64,000 bases of DNA from Herbidospora cretacea (GCF_001570605.1 NZ_BBXG01000031.1:1-64000), one strand, 5' to 3'; positions 8,562-19,276 are shown, counted from the stretch's first letter. A program made the numbers and translations. The notes: a model not told the origin generated them from the sequence alone.

Positions 8562-10199
8562 ATGGTGTTCCACACGTTGCGTGGCATCGTACAGATGGCC
8601 ACGTCCATCACCGAGACGGCGACGAGCAGCGCTCGCGACGCCGTCATCGACCTGCTCGACACGGACTCGTCGCGGTCCGGCAGGAGGCGGCGGTCGTCCA
8701 AGGGGATCGGGAAGGTGGTCCGGTCGGGGGCCGACCAGGTGCTCGGGGTCTTCGACCTCGCGCGCAAGGACGAGGTCGACCGGCTCCGGTCGCAGGTCCG
8801 CGAGCTGCAGGGGCGTAAGAAACCCGGCAGCCGGGCCAACGGGTCCCGGCCGCGCACGACCACGCGGTCGTCGGCCGCTTCGGCGTCGGCCGGGCGGGGG
8901 GTGGCGTCCCGGCTGAGCCGGACGGCGGCCAAGGCCGGGCGGACCATCTCGGCGATGGCCGCCATGGCCGCGTCGGCGACCGCCGACACGACTGCGGCGG
9001 CCCAGCGGACGGCCAAGGCGGCCGCTTCGGGCGGCTCGTCGCGTTCGTCGGCTTCCGGGCGGAAGACGGCGGCCCGCTCGGGTGCGGCGCGGAAGGCCGC
9101 GACGGCGCGTACCGCCGCTTCGCGTTCCTCGGCCGCTTCGGGGTCGTCGCGGTCGGCTTCGGCGGCGCGGACCGGGACGGCGCGCAAGGCGTCGGCCTCG
9201 CGGACGGCCGCGGGCTCGGTGCGGAAGGCGGCCGGGTCCACTCGCAAGGCGTCGGTGTCGCGGACGATGAACGGCCTCTCCGCGACGTCGGCTTCGGCCC
9301 GTAAGACGTCGGCGACCGGGCGCTCCGGGGCTTCTGCGGCGGCCCGCAAGACCTCGGCTTCGCGTTCGGCATCGGCCTCGCGTTCGGCGAACGGCCGGGT
9401 CGCGGCTTCGGCCGCGGTGCGTAAGGCGTCGGGCTCGCGCTCGGCGGGGGTGCGTTCGTCGATGACCGGTCTCAGCCGCTCGGCGTCGGCCGCCGGTGGT
9501 TCGGCGTCCCGCGCGGTGCGCAAGACCTCCGCTTCGCGGTCGGCCGGCTCTGGTTCGACGACGTCGGGGCGCAGGACCTCGGCTTCGCGGTCGGCCACTT
9601 CTGGTTCCACGGCGTCGGGTGCGGTGCGCAGGACCTCGGCTTCGCGGTCGGCCACTTCCGGGTCCGCGGCTTCGGGGCGGAAGGCTTCGGCTTCGCGGTC
9701 GGCCACGCCGGGTTCCGTGGCTGCGGCCGCGGTGCGCAAGAGCTCGGGTTCCACGGTGTCGGGTGCGGTGCGCAGGACCTCGGCTTCGCGGTCGGCCACT
9801 TCCGGGTCGACGGCGGTCGCGCGTAAGGCGGCGGTTTCGCGGAGTGCTGACTCCACGGCCGGGAACCGGATCGCCAAGGCGGAGAAGGCGGCGGCTCGGA
9901 TCGTGAAGGCGACCGGGTCCGCCCGGGTCGCCAGGGCCGAGAAGATGGCGGCCCGGATGGCGCACGCCGTCGGGACCGCCCGGACGCCCGCCACCGCCGC
10001 CGCGCGGATGGCCAAGGCGACCGGGTCGCCCCGGGTCGTCAAGGCCGAGGCCCGGGCCGCCAAGGCGATCGGGGCGGCGTCCCATGCGGGGACCGCCGTC
10101 GCGGCCAAGCTGTCGACCGGGCCCGGGAAGAACGGTAAGAAGGCCACGAAGAAGGCGTCGGCCAAGAAGTCGGGCAAGAAGGCCGGTAAGAAGGCGTAG
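8562..10199 (+). CDS. Ser/Ala/Arg-rich repeat protein with histone-H1-like lysine tail
   Basis: The 545-residue product starts with about 90 ordered residues (VFHTLRGIVQMATSITETAT; LGVFDLARKDEVDRLRSQVR, a probable coiled coil). A very long low-complexity region follows, with repeats such as RKTSASRSATSGS and RRTSASRS. It ends in KKATKKASAKKSGKKAGKKA, the kind of tail seen in actinobacterial HupB/H1-like DNA-binding proteins. I infer a nucleoid or DNA-coating role; this is not proven. ATG 8562 has AAGGGGG upstream. The complementary strand is also open for nearly the whole length because of codon composition; I treat that as a shadow. Confidence 0.75.
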   Translation: MVFHTLRGIVQMATSITETATSSARDAVIDLLDTDSSRSGRRRRSSKGIGKVVRSGADQVLGVFDLARKDEVDRLRSQVRELQGRKKPGSRANGSRPRTTTRSSAASASAGRGVASRLSRTAAKAGRTISAMAAMAASATADTTAAAQRTAKAAASGGSSRSSASGRKTAARSGAARKAATARTAASRSSAASGSSRSASAARTGTARKASASRTAAGSVRKAAGSTRKASVSRTMNGLSATSASARKTSATGRSGASAAARKTSASRSASASRSANGRVAASAAVRKASGSRSAGVRSSMTGLSRSASAAGGSASRAVRKTSASRSAGSGSTTSGRRTSASRSATSGSTASGAVRRTSASRSATSGSAASGRKASASRSATPGSVAAAAVRKSSGSTVSGAVRRTSASRSATSGSTAVARKAAVSRSADSTAGNRIAKAEKAAARIVKATGSARVARAEKMAARMAHAVGTARTPATAAARMAKATGSPRVVKAEARAAKAIGAASHAGTAVAAKLSTGPGKNGKKATKKASAKKSGKKAGKKA

Positions 10200-10343
10200 G
10201 GACGCCGCGCGAGCGACGGCGTCGGTTCTGTCCGCTACCGTCGAGGCGGCGGAGCGTCTGCGGCCCGAGTTCGGGGCCTTGTATTCGGGTGCCTCGTGAG
10301 GCGATTCGGGCAAGGGCCGCGTATCTGACACCGGAGGGGGCGC

Positions 10344-10643
10344 ATGACCGAGACGAACTCGGCCGGCGGTGGGGAAGCCGTCGTGCCGGTGCAGGCCGCT
10401 GTGTCCGCGGAAGCCGGTTCGCCGGCGGACGTCATGGCGACCCCGCCCATCAACGTGGTGCCGGCCGTTGCCCCGGCCGGCACCCAACCGCCCGGCATCC
10501 CGCCCGGCCTCGATCCCGTGGCGGCCGTCCGCGGCGCCGTCGAACGGCTCGCGGAGGTGCCGGTCGCGGCCCATGTAGAGGTGTACGAGCAGGTGCTCGG
10601 CACATTGGAGGAGACCCTTGCCGCTGTGGACGACCGCCCGTGA
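10344..10643 (+). CDS. Small conserved-looking protein upstream of tlyA, unknown function
   Basis: A 99-residue protein I do not recognise. The first 55 residues are Ala/Pro/Val-rich and probably flexible; the last 45 (DPVAAVRGAVERLAEVPVAA and following) look like two or three helices ending in an acidic stretch. ATG 10344 has an excellent ribosome site, GGAGGGGG. It lies 40 nt before tlyA in the same direction, so co-transcription is likely. Confidence 0.7.
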   Translation: MTETNSAGGGEAVVPVQAAVSAEAGSPADVMATPPINVVPAVAPAGTQPPGIPPGLDPVAAVRGAVERLAEVPVAAHVEVYEQVLGTLEETLAAVDDRP

Positions 10644-10683
10644 CGTCTAGACCCCCCGCCGACCATCCCCCCAGAGGTCTCCG

Positions 10684-11492
<809 letters not shown>

Positions 11493-11496
<4 letters not shown>

Positions 11497-12398
11497 GCGA
11501 CAGCCGATCGGTCCTGATCACCTGTCACACCGGGCGGGACGCCGCCGTCGAGAGCGCCCGGCTGGTCATCGACCGGCTGCTCAAGGAGGGCCTGAAGGTC
11601 CGGGTCCTGGAGGACGAGGCCGAGGAGGTGGCCCGGACGGGGGTGGAGGTCGTCCCGGCCGACGAGCGGGCCGCGTTCGGCGCCGAGATCATCGTCGTGC
11701 TCGGCGGCGACGGCACCCTGCTGCGCGCCGCCGAGATCTCCCGGCCCACCGGCGTGCCGCTGCTGGGCGTGAACCTCGGCCACGTCGGGTTCCTCGCCGA
11801 GGCCGAGGTCGAGGACCTCCACGTCGTGGTCGACCGGGTGGTCGACGGGCGGTTCGAGGTCGAGGAGCGGATGACCGTCGACGTCACCGTCCGCAACGGC
11901 ACCATCCTGGCGCGCACGTGGGCGCTCAACGAGGCGTCGGTGGAGAAGCGCGACGGCATGCTCGAGGTGGTGGCGGAGATCGACGGGCATCCGCTGTCCC
12001 GCTGGGGCTGCGACGGCGTCATCTGCGCCACGTCGACCGGTTCGACGGCTTACGCGTTCTCGGCCGGAGGTCCCGTCGTGTGGCCGCAGGTCGAGGCGCT
12101 GCTGGTGGTCCCCAACAGCGCCCACGCGCTGTTCGCGCGGCCCCTGGTGGTGGCGCCGACCAGCACGATCGCGATCGAACTGCTGTCGACGACCCACGCC
12201 GGCGTGCTGTGGTGCGACGGCCGCCGCCGCTTCGACCTGCCGCCGGGTGTGCGGGTCGAGATCCGCAAGGGCACCCATCCCGTACGCCTCGCGCGCATGC
12301 TGGGCGTCGACTCCACGGGCGTCCCTTTCACCGACCGGCTGGTCGCCAAGTTCGGCCTTCCGGTCGAGGGCTGGCGCGGCCGGGTCAGGCCCGCGTGA
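11493..12398 (+). CDS. nadK: NAD kinase
   Basis: A 301-residue ATP-dependent NAD kinase, producing NADP for biosynthesis. The catalytic GGDGTLLRAAE motif, the VNLGHVGFLAE segment, the CDGVICATSTGSTAYAFSAG loop and the C-terminal WCDGR are all present. Length is normal. The ATG overlaps the tlyA stop codon, and recN follows 65 nt later; tlyA-nadK-recN is a common actinobacterial order. Confidence 0.96.
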
Positions 12399-12463
12399 CT
12401 CGAAAATCTTGGCGAGTTGAGCGTAGGATCGCTTGCGACATTGACGTTGAACGGGAGGGACCA

Positions 12464-14182
12464 GTGCGACCGAGGGTCGAGGAGGTCCGCATCCGGGGGC
12501 TGGGCGTCATCGACGAGGCCGTCCTGGAACTGTCGCCCGGATTCACCGTTGTCACGGGTGAGACGGGCGCCGGCAAGACGATGGTGGTGACCGGTCTCGG
12601 CCTGCTGTTCGGCGGCCGGGCCGACCCCGCCCGGGTCCGTCCCGGGTCCGACAAGTGCTCCGTCGAGGGCACTCTCATCGTCGACCCGGGTGGCCGCGCC
12701 GCCCAGCAGGTGTTCGACATCGGCGGCGAGGTCGACAACGGCGAGCTCATCATCTCCCGCACCGTCTCCTCCGAGGGGCGGTCGCGGGCGTGGCTCGGCG
12801 GGCGCACCGTCCCGGTCGGGACGCTCACGTTCCTGGCCGACGACCTGGTGGCCGTCCACGGGCAGATGGACCAGCAGCGGCTGCTCCAGCCGGGCCGCCA
12901 GCGCGCCGCCCTCGACCGCTACGCCGGCGACGAGCTGGTCAAGCCGTTGCGGGCCTACGAGCAGACGTACAAGAGACACAAGCAGGTCGGCGACCTGGTG
13001 GCCGAGCTGACCGGCAAGGCGCGCGAGCGGGCGCAGGAGGCCGACGTCCTGCGGTTCGGCCTGGAGGAGATCGAGAAGGTCGCCCCCCGCGCCGGGGAGG
13101 ACGTCGAGCTGAAGGAGGAGGCCGAGCGCCTCACCCACGCCGACACCCTCCGCTCCGCCGCGACGACCGCCCACACGGCGCTGCTCGGCGATCCGATGTC
13201 GGGGCCGGAGGCGGCGCCCGACGCGGTGTCGCTGATCGGTCAGGCCCGGTCGGCGGTCGAGTCGGCCCGCGACTACGACCCCGCGCTGGCCGGTCTGGCC
13301 GAACGCCTGGCCGAGGCCGGTTACCTGATCAACGACGTGGCGACCGAGCTGGCCGCCTACGCGGAGTCGGTCGAGGCCGACCCCCAGCGCCTCGGCGTGG
13401 TCCACGAACGCCGCGCCCTGCTCAACGGGCTGACCCGTAAATACGGCGTCGACATCGCCGAGGTCCTCGCCTGGGCCCAGCGGGCGGCCGTCCGCGTCGG
13501 CGAGCTCGACGGCGACGACGACCGCATCGGCGAGCTGACCCGCGAACACGAGGAGCTGACCGTCCGGCTCGGCGAGCTGGCCGGGGAGCTGACCCGCATC
13601 CGCGAGGCCGCCGCCGAACGCTTCGCCGTGGCCGTGACCGAGGAGCTGACCGCCCTGGCGATGCCCCACGCCCGGGTCTCCGTCGTGATCGACTCGACCG
13701 GCGGCTTCGGCCCGGCGGGCGTCGACGAGGTCGAGCTGCGCATGGCCCCCCATCCGGCGTCGCCGCCGCTGCCGCTGAACAAGGGCGCGTCGGGCGGCGA
13801 GCTGAGCCGCGTCATGCTGGCCATCGAGGTCGTCTTCGCCGGGGCCGACCCGGTGCCCACGTTCGTGTTCGACGAGGTCGACGCGGGCGTCGGCGGCAAG
13901 GCGGCGGTGGAGATCGGCCGCCGGCTGGCCAAACTGGCCCGCACCGCCCAGGTCATCGTCGTCACCCACCTGCCCCAGGTGGCCGCCTTCGCCGACCAGC
14001 ACCTGGTCGTCGAGAAGGACAGCGACGGCAGCGTGGTCCGCAGCGGCGTGGTCGCCCTCGACCGCGAGGCCCGCAAGCGCGAGCTGGCCCGCATGCTGGC
14101 CGGCATGGAGGACTCTGAGCTGGGCCGCGCCCACGCGGAGGAACTGCTCGCCACCGCGGCGGCGTCGAAGGCCACCGGCTGA
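12464..14182 (+). CDS. recN: DNA repair protein RecN
   Basis: A 572-residue SMC-like ATPase for double-strand-break repair. Walker A is TGETGAGKTMVV near residue 33, the signature is LNKGASGGELSRVMLA near 445, Walker B is FVFDEVDAGVGGKAA near 468, and the two halves are separated by a coiled-coil arm (VAELTGKARERAQEADVLRF). GTG 12464 follows GGGAGGGA. I looked for a mycobacterial-type LexA box (GAAC-N4-GTTC) in the 65-nt leader and did not see one. The sequence GTAGGAT at 12423 could be a -10 element. Confidence 0.95.
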   Translation: MRPRVEEVRIRGLGVIDEAVLELSPGFTVVTGETGAGKTMVVTGLGLLFGGRADPARVRPGSDKCSVEGTLIVDPGGRAAQQVFDIGGEVDNGELIISRTVSSEGRSRAWLGGRTVPVGTLTFLADDLVAVHGQMDQQRLLQPGRQRAALDRYAGDELVKPLRAYEQTYKRHKQVGDLVAELTGKARERAQEADVLRFGLEEIEKVAPRAGEDVELKEEAERLTHADTLRSAATTAHTALLGDPMSGPEAAPDAVSLIGQARSAVESARDYDPALAGLAERLAEAGYLINDVATELAAYAESVEADPQRLGVVHERRALLNGLTRKYGVDIAEVLAWAQRAAVRVGELDGDDDRIGELTREHEELTVRLGELAGELTRIREAAAERFAVAVTEELTALAMPHARVSVVIDSTGGFGPAGVDEVELRMAPHPASPPLPLNKGASGGELSRVMLAIEVVFAGADPVPTFVFDEVDAGVGGKAAVEIGRRLAKLARTAQVIVVTHLPQVAAFADQHLVVEKDSDGSVVRSGVVALDREARKRELARMLAGMEDSELGRAHAEELLATAAASKATG

Positions 14183-14652
14183 CCCTCCGCTCGCGCCCCT
14201 GCGAAAGAGGACGCACCTCGGAAGCTTGCCTTCGTCGCGGCGGAGGGGAGAGCGGTCGTCGGCGCCGGATCACCGGGCCGGCGACGGGCGGCGAGCGGGG
14301 TCAGGGTGGGCGGAGCCGTAACGGAAGCTGGAAACCGGAACGCGGCCGGGGGATATGAGCGCAGCTCAGCGCGGTGCGATGGTGGGGTCGGCTTAGTCAC
14401 ATATCGGAAAAGAACCAGCGAAACAGGCGAAAGTTGGCCAGGCTGGGAGGACGGCGGGGGCCGGACGGGCGGTTTCGATTGTTTTTCCTCGTCGGGTGAC
14501 ATCGGTTCGTGTTCGGGCAGTGTGGGCATCGCGCCCGGACGAGGCCGTATGGCGACATGGGGGTCGGCGGCATGTGGGCAGGGTGGCGACAAAGCTGGCG
14601 GGTGCCGGGGTGTCGGGCCTCCAAGGTCGTCACCTCTGGCAGGATGGTCCCG
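14183..14652. other. Intergenic region recN-steA
   Basis: About 470 bp without a supported gene. No clear hairpin terminator follows recN. The stretch is less GC-rich than its neighbours around 14390-14520 (ATATCGGAAAAG; GTTTTTCCTC) and probably carries the steA promoter. Confidence 0.55.
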
Positions 14653-15849
14653 ATGAAGGTCTCGAGCGTCAGGGTTCCAGGCCTCCGCCGCCGGAAGGTC
14701 AGTGTCCTTCCCGGGGTGACTGCGACGGCGCGCATCGACCGGCGCACCAAGAGGCTCACCAAGCGCCTTCGCCCAGGGGAAATCGCGATCATCGATCACG
14801 TCGACATCGACCGGGTCAGCGCGGAGGCCCTCGTCGCGTGTGGCGTGTCCGTGGTGGTCAACGTGGCCGCGAGCGTCTCCGGCCGCTACCCGAACCTGGG
14901 GCCGCAGATCCTGCTCGACGCCGGGGTGACCCTGGTCGACAACGCGACCCCCGAGCTCTTCGAGAAGATCCGCGACGGTGACGTCGTGCGGGTCTCCGAC
15001 GGCGTCGTCCACGTCGACGAGGAGATCGCCGGCAAGGGCGAGGTGATGACCTCCGAGATGGTCGAGGCCGCGATGACCGAGGCCCGCGCCGGGCTGTCGG
15101 TCCAGATCGAGGCGTTCACTGTCAACACGATGGAGTACGTCCGGCGGGAACGCGACCTGCTCATCGACGGCGTCGGCGTCCCCGACATCGTCACCAAGCT
15201 CGACGGGCGTCACGCCCTGATCGTGGTCCGCGGATACCACTACAAGGAAGACATCGCCGCCCTGCGGCCCTACATCCGCGAATACCGGCCGGTCATGATC
15301 GGCGTCGACGGCGGCGCCGACGCGCTGCTGGAAGCCGGCTACCGGCCCGACATCATCGTCGGCGACTTCGACTCGGTGTCCGACGAGGCGCTGACCGGCG
15401 GTGCCGAACTGGTCGTCCACGCCTATCCCGACGGGCGGGCCCCCGGGCTCGACCACGTGCGCAAGCTCGGGCGGGAGGCCGTCGTCTTCCCGGCCGCCGC
15501 GACCAGCGAGGACATCGCGATGTTGCTGGCCGACGAGAAGGGCGCGGAGCTGATCGTCGCGGTCGGCACCCACGCCACGCTCGTGGAGTTCCTCGACAAG
15601 GGGCGGGCCGGCATGGCCAGCACCTTTCTCACCCGGCTCCGGCTGGGCAGCAAGCTCATCGACGCCAAAGGCGTCAGCAGGCTCTACCGCAGCCGCATCT
15701 CCGCGGCGTCGCTGCTGCTCCTGGTCGCCACCACGATCGTCACGATCGGCGTGGTGCTGTTCGTCTCGCCCGTCGGCAAGATCTGGCTCGACGGGGCGCA
15801 GGACGTCTGGAACGGCTTCATATTCTGGGTGGTCGGACTCTTCTCGTGA
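14653..15849 (+). CDS. steA: SteA-like putative cytokinetic ring protein
   Basis: A 398-residue protein matching actinobacterial SteA: VTATARIDRRTKRLTKRLRP, IDHVDIDRVSAEALV, SGRYPNLGPQILLDAG and a thiamin-pyrophosphokinase-like GVDGGADALLEAGYRPDIIV region containing GDFDSVSD. A single membrane segment (about residues 350-372, SAASLLLLVATTIVTIGVVL) lies near the C-terminus. SteA and SteB influence septation and peptidoglycan hydrolase activation in Corynebacterium. ATG 14653 (MKVSSV) and ATG 14644 are both possible. The stop codon overlaps the steB GTG. Confidence 0.88.
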   Translation: MKVSSVRVPGLRRRKVSVLPGVTATARIDRRTKRLTKRLRPGEIAIIDHVDIDRVSAEALVACGVSVVVNVAASVSGRYPNLGPQILLDAGVTLVDNATPELFEKIRDGDVVRVSDGVVHVDEEIAGKGEVMTSEMVEAAMTEARAGLSVQIEAFTVNTMEYVRRERDLLIDGVGVPDIVTKLDGRHALIVVRGYHYKEDIAALRPYIREYRPVMIGVDGGADALLEAGYRPDIIVGDFDSVSDEALTGGAELVVHAYPDGRAPGLDHVRKLGREAVVFPAAATSEDIAMLLADEKGAELIVAVGTHATLVEFLDKGRAGMASTFLTRLRLGSKLIDAKGVSRLYRSRISAASLLLLVATTIVTIGVVLFVSPVGKIWLDGAQDVWNGFIFWVVGLFS

Positions 15850-16844
15850 TCGATTTTCGCTATCACCTCGTCTCCATCGTGGCGATCTTCCTGGCGCTGA
15901 CCGTGGGCATCGTGCTCGGCAGCACCGTCCTCCAGGATCCGATCATCGAGACGACGCAGGTGACCGCAGAGACCCTGAAGAAAAACAACGTGACCCTGCA
16001 GGCCGAGATGGCCGCGCAGCAGGCCCGCGAAGACGGTAACAACGCCTTCGTCACCGCCGCCACCGCCGAACTGGTCGAGCGTGACCTGGCGGGCGAGCGC
16101 GTCGTGGTCGTCGAGGCGCCGGGCGCGCCCACGGCCCTGCGCGACCCGCTGCGCGAGGTGCTGGAGCTGGCGGGCGCGGTCTACACGGGCCGGGTCTCCC
16201 TCACCGACGGGTTCCTGGAGCCCGAGCAGGCCGGGGTCGTCGACGGGCTGGCGACCCAGCTCGCCCCGGCGGGCGCGACCTTCCCCGAAGGCGCCACCCC
16301 CTACGACAAGGCGGGCACGGTGCTGGCCGCCGCGCTCGTGACGAACATGCGGCCGCAGGCGGGCACCGCCAACCCGGCCACCTCGACCGTGCTGTCGGCC
16401 TTCCAGGAGGGCGGCTTCATCGCGGTCAACGGCGAACCGGCCGACCGGGCCACCCTGGCGATCGTGGTGGCGCCGGCCGCGCCCTACGAGGCGGACACGG
16501 CCGAGACCATGAACGGGGCGATCGTCTCGGTATCGGGCGCCCTCGACAAGGCCGGTTTCGGTACGGTCATGACCGGCACCACCACCGCGTCGGCCACCGG
16601 CGGGGTGATCGCCGCGCTGCTCGACTCGGGCGAGGAGACCTCGCAGGTGTCCAGCGTCGACACGCTCGACCTGCCCTCGGGCCGGATCGTCGTGGTCGAC
16701 GCGCTCAGGGAGCAGCTCGGCGGGCAGTCGGGCGCCTACGGGATCGGCAGCGGCGCGACCGCGTTCGAGCCGGCCCCGGCGGTGCCCACGATCACGATCA
16801 CGCCCTCTGTCAGCCCGTCTCCCGTGGCCTCGTCCACGGGCTGA
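15846..16844 (+). CDS. steB: SteB / copper-transporter-family (MctB-like) membrane-anchored protein
   Basis: A 332-residue protein with an N-terminal anchor (LVSIVAIFLALTVGIVLGST) followed by a coiled coil (ETLKKNNVTLQAEMAAQQAR) and an extracellular alpha/beta domain. It ends in a Pro/Ser/Thr-rich tail. The family (DUF3186) includes mycobacterial MctB, proposed as a copper channel, and corynebacterial SteB, which partners SteA in division. The adjacent steA favours the division role. GTG 15846 overlaps the steA stop by 4 nt. Confidence 0.87.
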   Translation: MIDFRYHLVSIVAIFLALTVGIVLGSTVLQDPIIETTQVTAETLKKNNVTLQAEMAAQQAREDGNNAFVTAATAELVERDLAGERVVVVEAPGAPTALRDPLREVLELAGAVYTGRVSLTDGFLEPEQAGVVDGLATQLAPAGATFPEGATPYDKAGTVLAAALVTNMRPQAGTANPATSTVLSAFQEGGFIAVNGEPADRATLAIVVAPAAPYEADTAETMNGAIVSVSGALDKAGFGTVMTGTTTASATGGVIAALLDSGEETSQVSSVDTLDLPSGRIVVVDALREQLGGQSGAYGIGSGATAFEPAPAVPTITITPSVSPSPVASSTG

Positions 16845-16862
16845 CCTCAGGAAGGACCCGCT

Positions 16863-17711
16863 GTGACTCAGCGTTCCGTGCTCTTCGCCCTGGCGGGGGC
16901 GGCGCTCGGCGCGGCCGCCGCGCGGGCGGCCTACACGGCGTTCACCAGGAAGCAGCCCTTCGGCGACGAGAAGACCTGGGCCCGCGTCAACCACCGCGGC
17001 GAACCGGTCACGCTGCTCGAAGGCCCCGCGTTCGCGGCGGGCGCGGCGGCGGCGCTGGCGCTCACGCCCGGCCTGCCCGCGAAGACCAGGGCCGCAGGGG
17101 TGCTGACCTCCCTCGCCTGCGGCGCGCTCGGCGCCTACGACGACGTGTTCGGCACCAGCGCCTCCAAGGGTTTCAAGGGCCACCTGTCGGCGCTGCGGAA
17201 GGGCCAGGTCACCAGCGGCGCGGTGAAGATCCTCGGGATCGGCGCGACCGGCCTCGCCGCCGCCGCGCTGACCCGCCGCGACGTGGTCGACATCGCGATC
17301 GACGGCGCGCTGATCGCCGGTTCGGCGAACCTGGCCAACCTGTTCGACCTGCGGCCGGGCCGCGCGATCAAGGTGGGGATGCTCGCCGGGGCGCCGCTGG
17401 CGGGATCGCCGCTGGCCGCCGTGCCGCTGGGGGCCGCCGCCGCGCTGCTCCCGGGCGACCTGGCAGAACGCGCGATGCTCGGCGACACCGGCGCCAACGC
17501 GCTCGGCGCGCTGCTCGGGCTGGCCGCCGCGCAGAACCTGGGCCGTCCCGGGCGGCTGGCCGTGCTCGGCACCGTCGCGGCGCTCACCGCCGCCTCGGAG
17601 AAGGTGTCGTTCACCAAGGTCATCGCGGGCAATCCGGTGCTGAACCGGCTCGACATGCTCGGGCGCCGTCCCGTGCCGCCTCCGGCCGAGGTCATCCGGC
17701 CCACCCCTTGA
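16863..17711 (+). CDS. MraY/WecA-like integral membrane protein
   Basis: A 282-residue multi-pass protein distantly related to the glycosyl-phosphate transferases MraY/WecA. Recognisable pieces are GALGAYDDVFG (the DDxx motif), ANLFDLRPGRAIK (usual NLxDGxxG replaced) and LGDTGANALGALLG. It is shorter than a full enzyme (about 320-360) and the catalytic segments are altered, so activity is uncertain. GTG 16863 has AGGA upstream. Its stop overlaps the murJ-like TTG, placing it in the steA-to-glycosyltransferase operon concerned with the envelope. Confidence 0.8.
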   Translation: MTQRSVLFALAGAALGAAAARAAYTAFTRKQPFGDEKTWARVNHRGEPVTLLEGPAFAAGAAAALALTPGLPAKTRAAGVLTSLACGALGAYDDVFGTSASKGFKGHLSALRKGQVTSGAVKILGIGATGLAAAALTRRDVVDIAIDGALIAGSANLANLFDLRPGRAIKVGMLAGAPLAGSPLAAVPLGAAAALLPGDLAERAMLGDTGANALGALLGLAAAQNLGRPGRLAVLGTVAALTAASEKVSFTKVIAGNPVLNRLDMLGRRPVPPPAEVIRPTP

Positions 17712-19276
17712 CGGCCCGGGGGGTCGCGGGGGCGGCCCTGCTCATCGGCGTCATCACGATCGCGGCGCGCGTCACCGGCTTCGCCAAGCAGCTGGTCTTC
17801 GCCAAGACGGTCGGCACCGGCTGCCTGTCGACGGCCTATTTCACCGCCAACTCCGTGCCGAACCTGGTCTTCGAGATCGTCGTCGGGGGCGCGCTGGCGG
17901 GCATGGTCGTGCCGGTGCTGGCGGGCGCGGCCGAGCGGGGTGACCGGGAGAGCGCCGGGCGGATCGCCTCGGGGCTGCTGACCTGGGTCGTCGTGCTGCT
18001 GGTCCCGCTGAGCGCGCTGGCCGCGCTGCTCGCGGGCCCGATCATGTGGGTGTTCGTGCCGGAGACGGTCAAGGACTGCGACGCCGGTGACGTCGTGGTG
18101 CTCGCCGCCCACATGCTCGTCGTCTTCGCGCCCCAGATTCTTCTGTACGGTCTGGCGGTCGTCCTCTACGGCGTCCTGCAGGCCCACCGGAGGTTCGCCG
18201 GGCCCGCGCTGGCCCCGCTCGTGTCGAGCGTCGTGGTCATCGTGGCCTACCTGGCGTTCGTCCCGCTGGGCGGCACGGCCGAGATCGCCGGGCTGCCCCG
18301 CACGGCCGAACTCGTGCTGAGCGTGGGCACCACGCTGGGCGTGCTGTCGCTGGTGCTCACCGTGCTGTGGCCGGTGGCGCGGCTGGGCCTGCGCTGGCGG
18401 CCGACGCTGCGCTTCCCGCCGGGCGTCGCCCCCCAGGTCAGGCGGCTGGCGGCGGCCGGGCTGAGCGCGCTGCTGGCCCAGCAGGTGGCGATGGCGGTGG
18501 TGATCCGGCTGGCCAACGAGGGCGGCGCGGGCCGCCTGGCCGCCTACAACTACGCGTGGGCGATCTACCTGGTCCCCTACGCCGTCCTCGCGGTCCCGAT
18601 CGCCACCAGCGCCTTCCCGGTGCTGTCGGCCCGGTTCGAAGGCGGCGACCACGAGGGCTTCGCGGCGCTGGCCGCCCGGACCACCCGGGCGGTGGTCCTC
18701 ATCTCGGGCCTGGCGGCGGGCGCGCTCGTCGCGGTCGCCGCGCCGGTCGCCGAGGTGTTCCTGATGACCAAGTCCAAGGTCCCGCCCGGCCAGCTCGCCC
18801 TCGGCATCGCCCTGTTCGCCCCCGGCCTGATCGGCTACGGCCTGATGGCCCACCTGTCCCGCGTCCTGTACGCCGGCGGCCACGGCCGCCCCGCCGCCCG
18901 CGACCAGGTCGTCGGCTGGATCGTGGTGATCGTCGCCCAGGTCCTGCTCGTGCTCGCGCTGCCCGGCGACTGGGCGGTCGGCGCCCTCGGGCTGGGCAGC
19001 ACGATCGGCATGACCACGGCGGGGGTGCTGCTGCTGCTGGCCGTCCGCCGCGCCTACGGCCCCCTCGACGGGCTGACCCGGGCCGCCCTGGCGGCGGTGG
19101 CCGGGGGCGTGACGGGGGCGGCGGCCGGTTCGGCCGTCGTCTGGCTGCTCGGCACGCCGGGCCTGTGGCCGAGTGTGCTGGTGGCGGGCCTGGCCGGGAT
19201 CGTGGCGGCCGGGTTCGGCGGGGCGGTCGCGGCGGCGATCGATCGGGACGACCTCAGGGAAGTGATCAGAAGGTGA
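17708..19276 (+). CDS. MurJ/MviN-like lipid flippase
   Basis: A 522-residue integral membrane protein with about 13-14 hydrophobic segments and the MviN/MurJ pattern: RVTGFAKQLVFAKTVGTG at the N-terminus, FTANSVPNLVFEIVVGGAL, GVLQAHRRFAGPALAPLVSS and the IATSAFPVLSARF segment. Family members flip lipid-linked cell-wall precursors. It lacks the long C-terminal kinase-like extension of mycobacterial MviN, so it may be a paralogue rather than the main MurJ. TTG 17708 overlaps the upstream stop and the gene ends overlapping the next GTG. Confidence 0.87.
   Translation: MTARGVAGAALLIGVITIAARVTGFAKQLVFAKTVGTGCLSTAYFTANSVPNLVFEIVVGGALAGMVVPVLAGAAERGDRESAGRIASGLLTWVVVLLVPLSALAALLAGPIMWVFVPETVKDCDAGDVVVLAAHMLVVFAPQILLYGLAVVLYGVLQAHRRFAGPALAPLVSSVVVIVAYLAFVPLGGTAEIAGLPRTAELVLSVGTTLGVLSLVLTVLWPVARLGLRWRPTLRFPPGVAPQVRRLAAAGLSALLAQQVAMAVVIRLANEGGAGRLAAYNYAWAIYLVPYAVLAVPIATSAFPVLSARFEGGDHEGFAALAARTTRAVVLISGLAAGALVAVAAPVAEVFLMTKSKVPPGQLALGIALFAPGLIGYGLMAHLSRVLYAGGHGRPAARDQVVGWIVVIVAQVLLVLALPGDWAVGALGLGSTIGMTTAGVLLLLAVRRAYGPLDGLTRAALAAVAGGVTGAAAGSAVVWLLGTPGLWPSVLVAGLAGIVAAGFGGAVAAAIDRDDLREVIRR

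Noticed and set aside
8480-10574. Two minus-strand frames of over 560 residues opposite the histone-like gene
   Set aside because: Both arise from GC-biased codons read backwards; products are low-complexity and have no recognisable start signal, while the plus-strand gene has a ribosome site and a plausible Lys-rich tail.
12399-12463. Possible LexA box in front of recN
   Set aside because: No GAAC-N4-GTTC-type palindrome could be found by eye, nor in front of uvrA.
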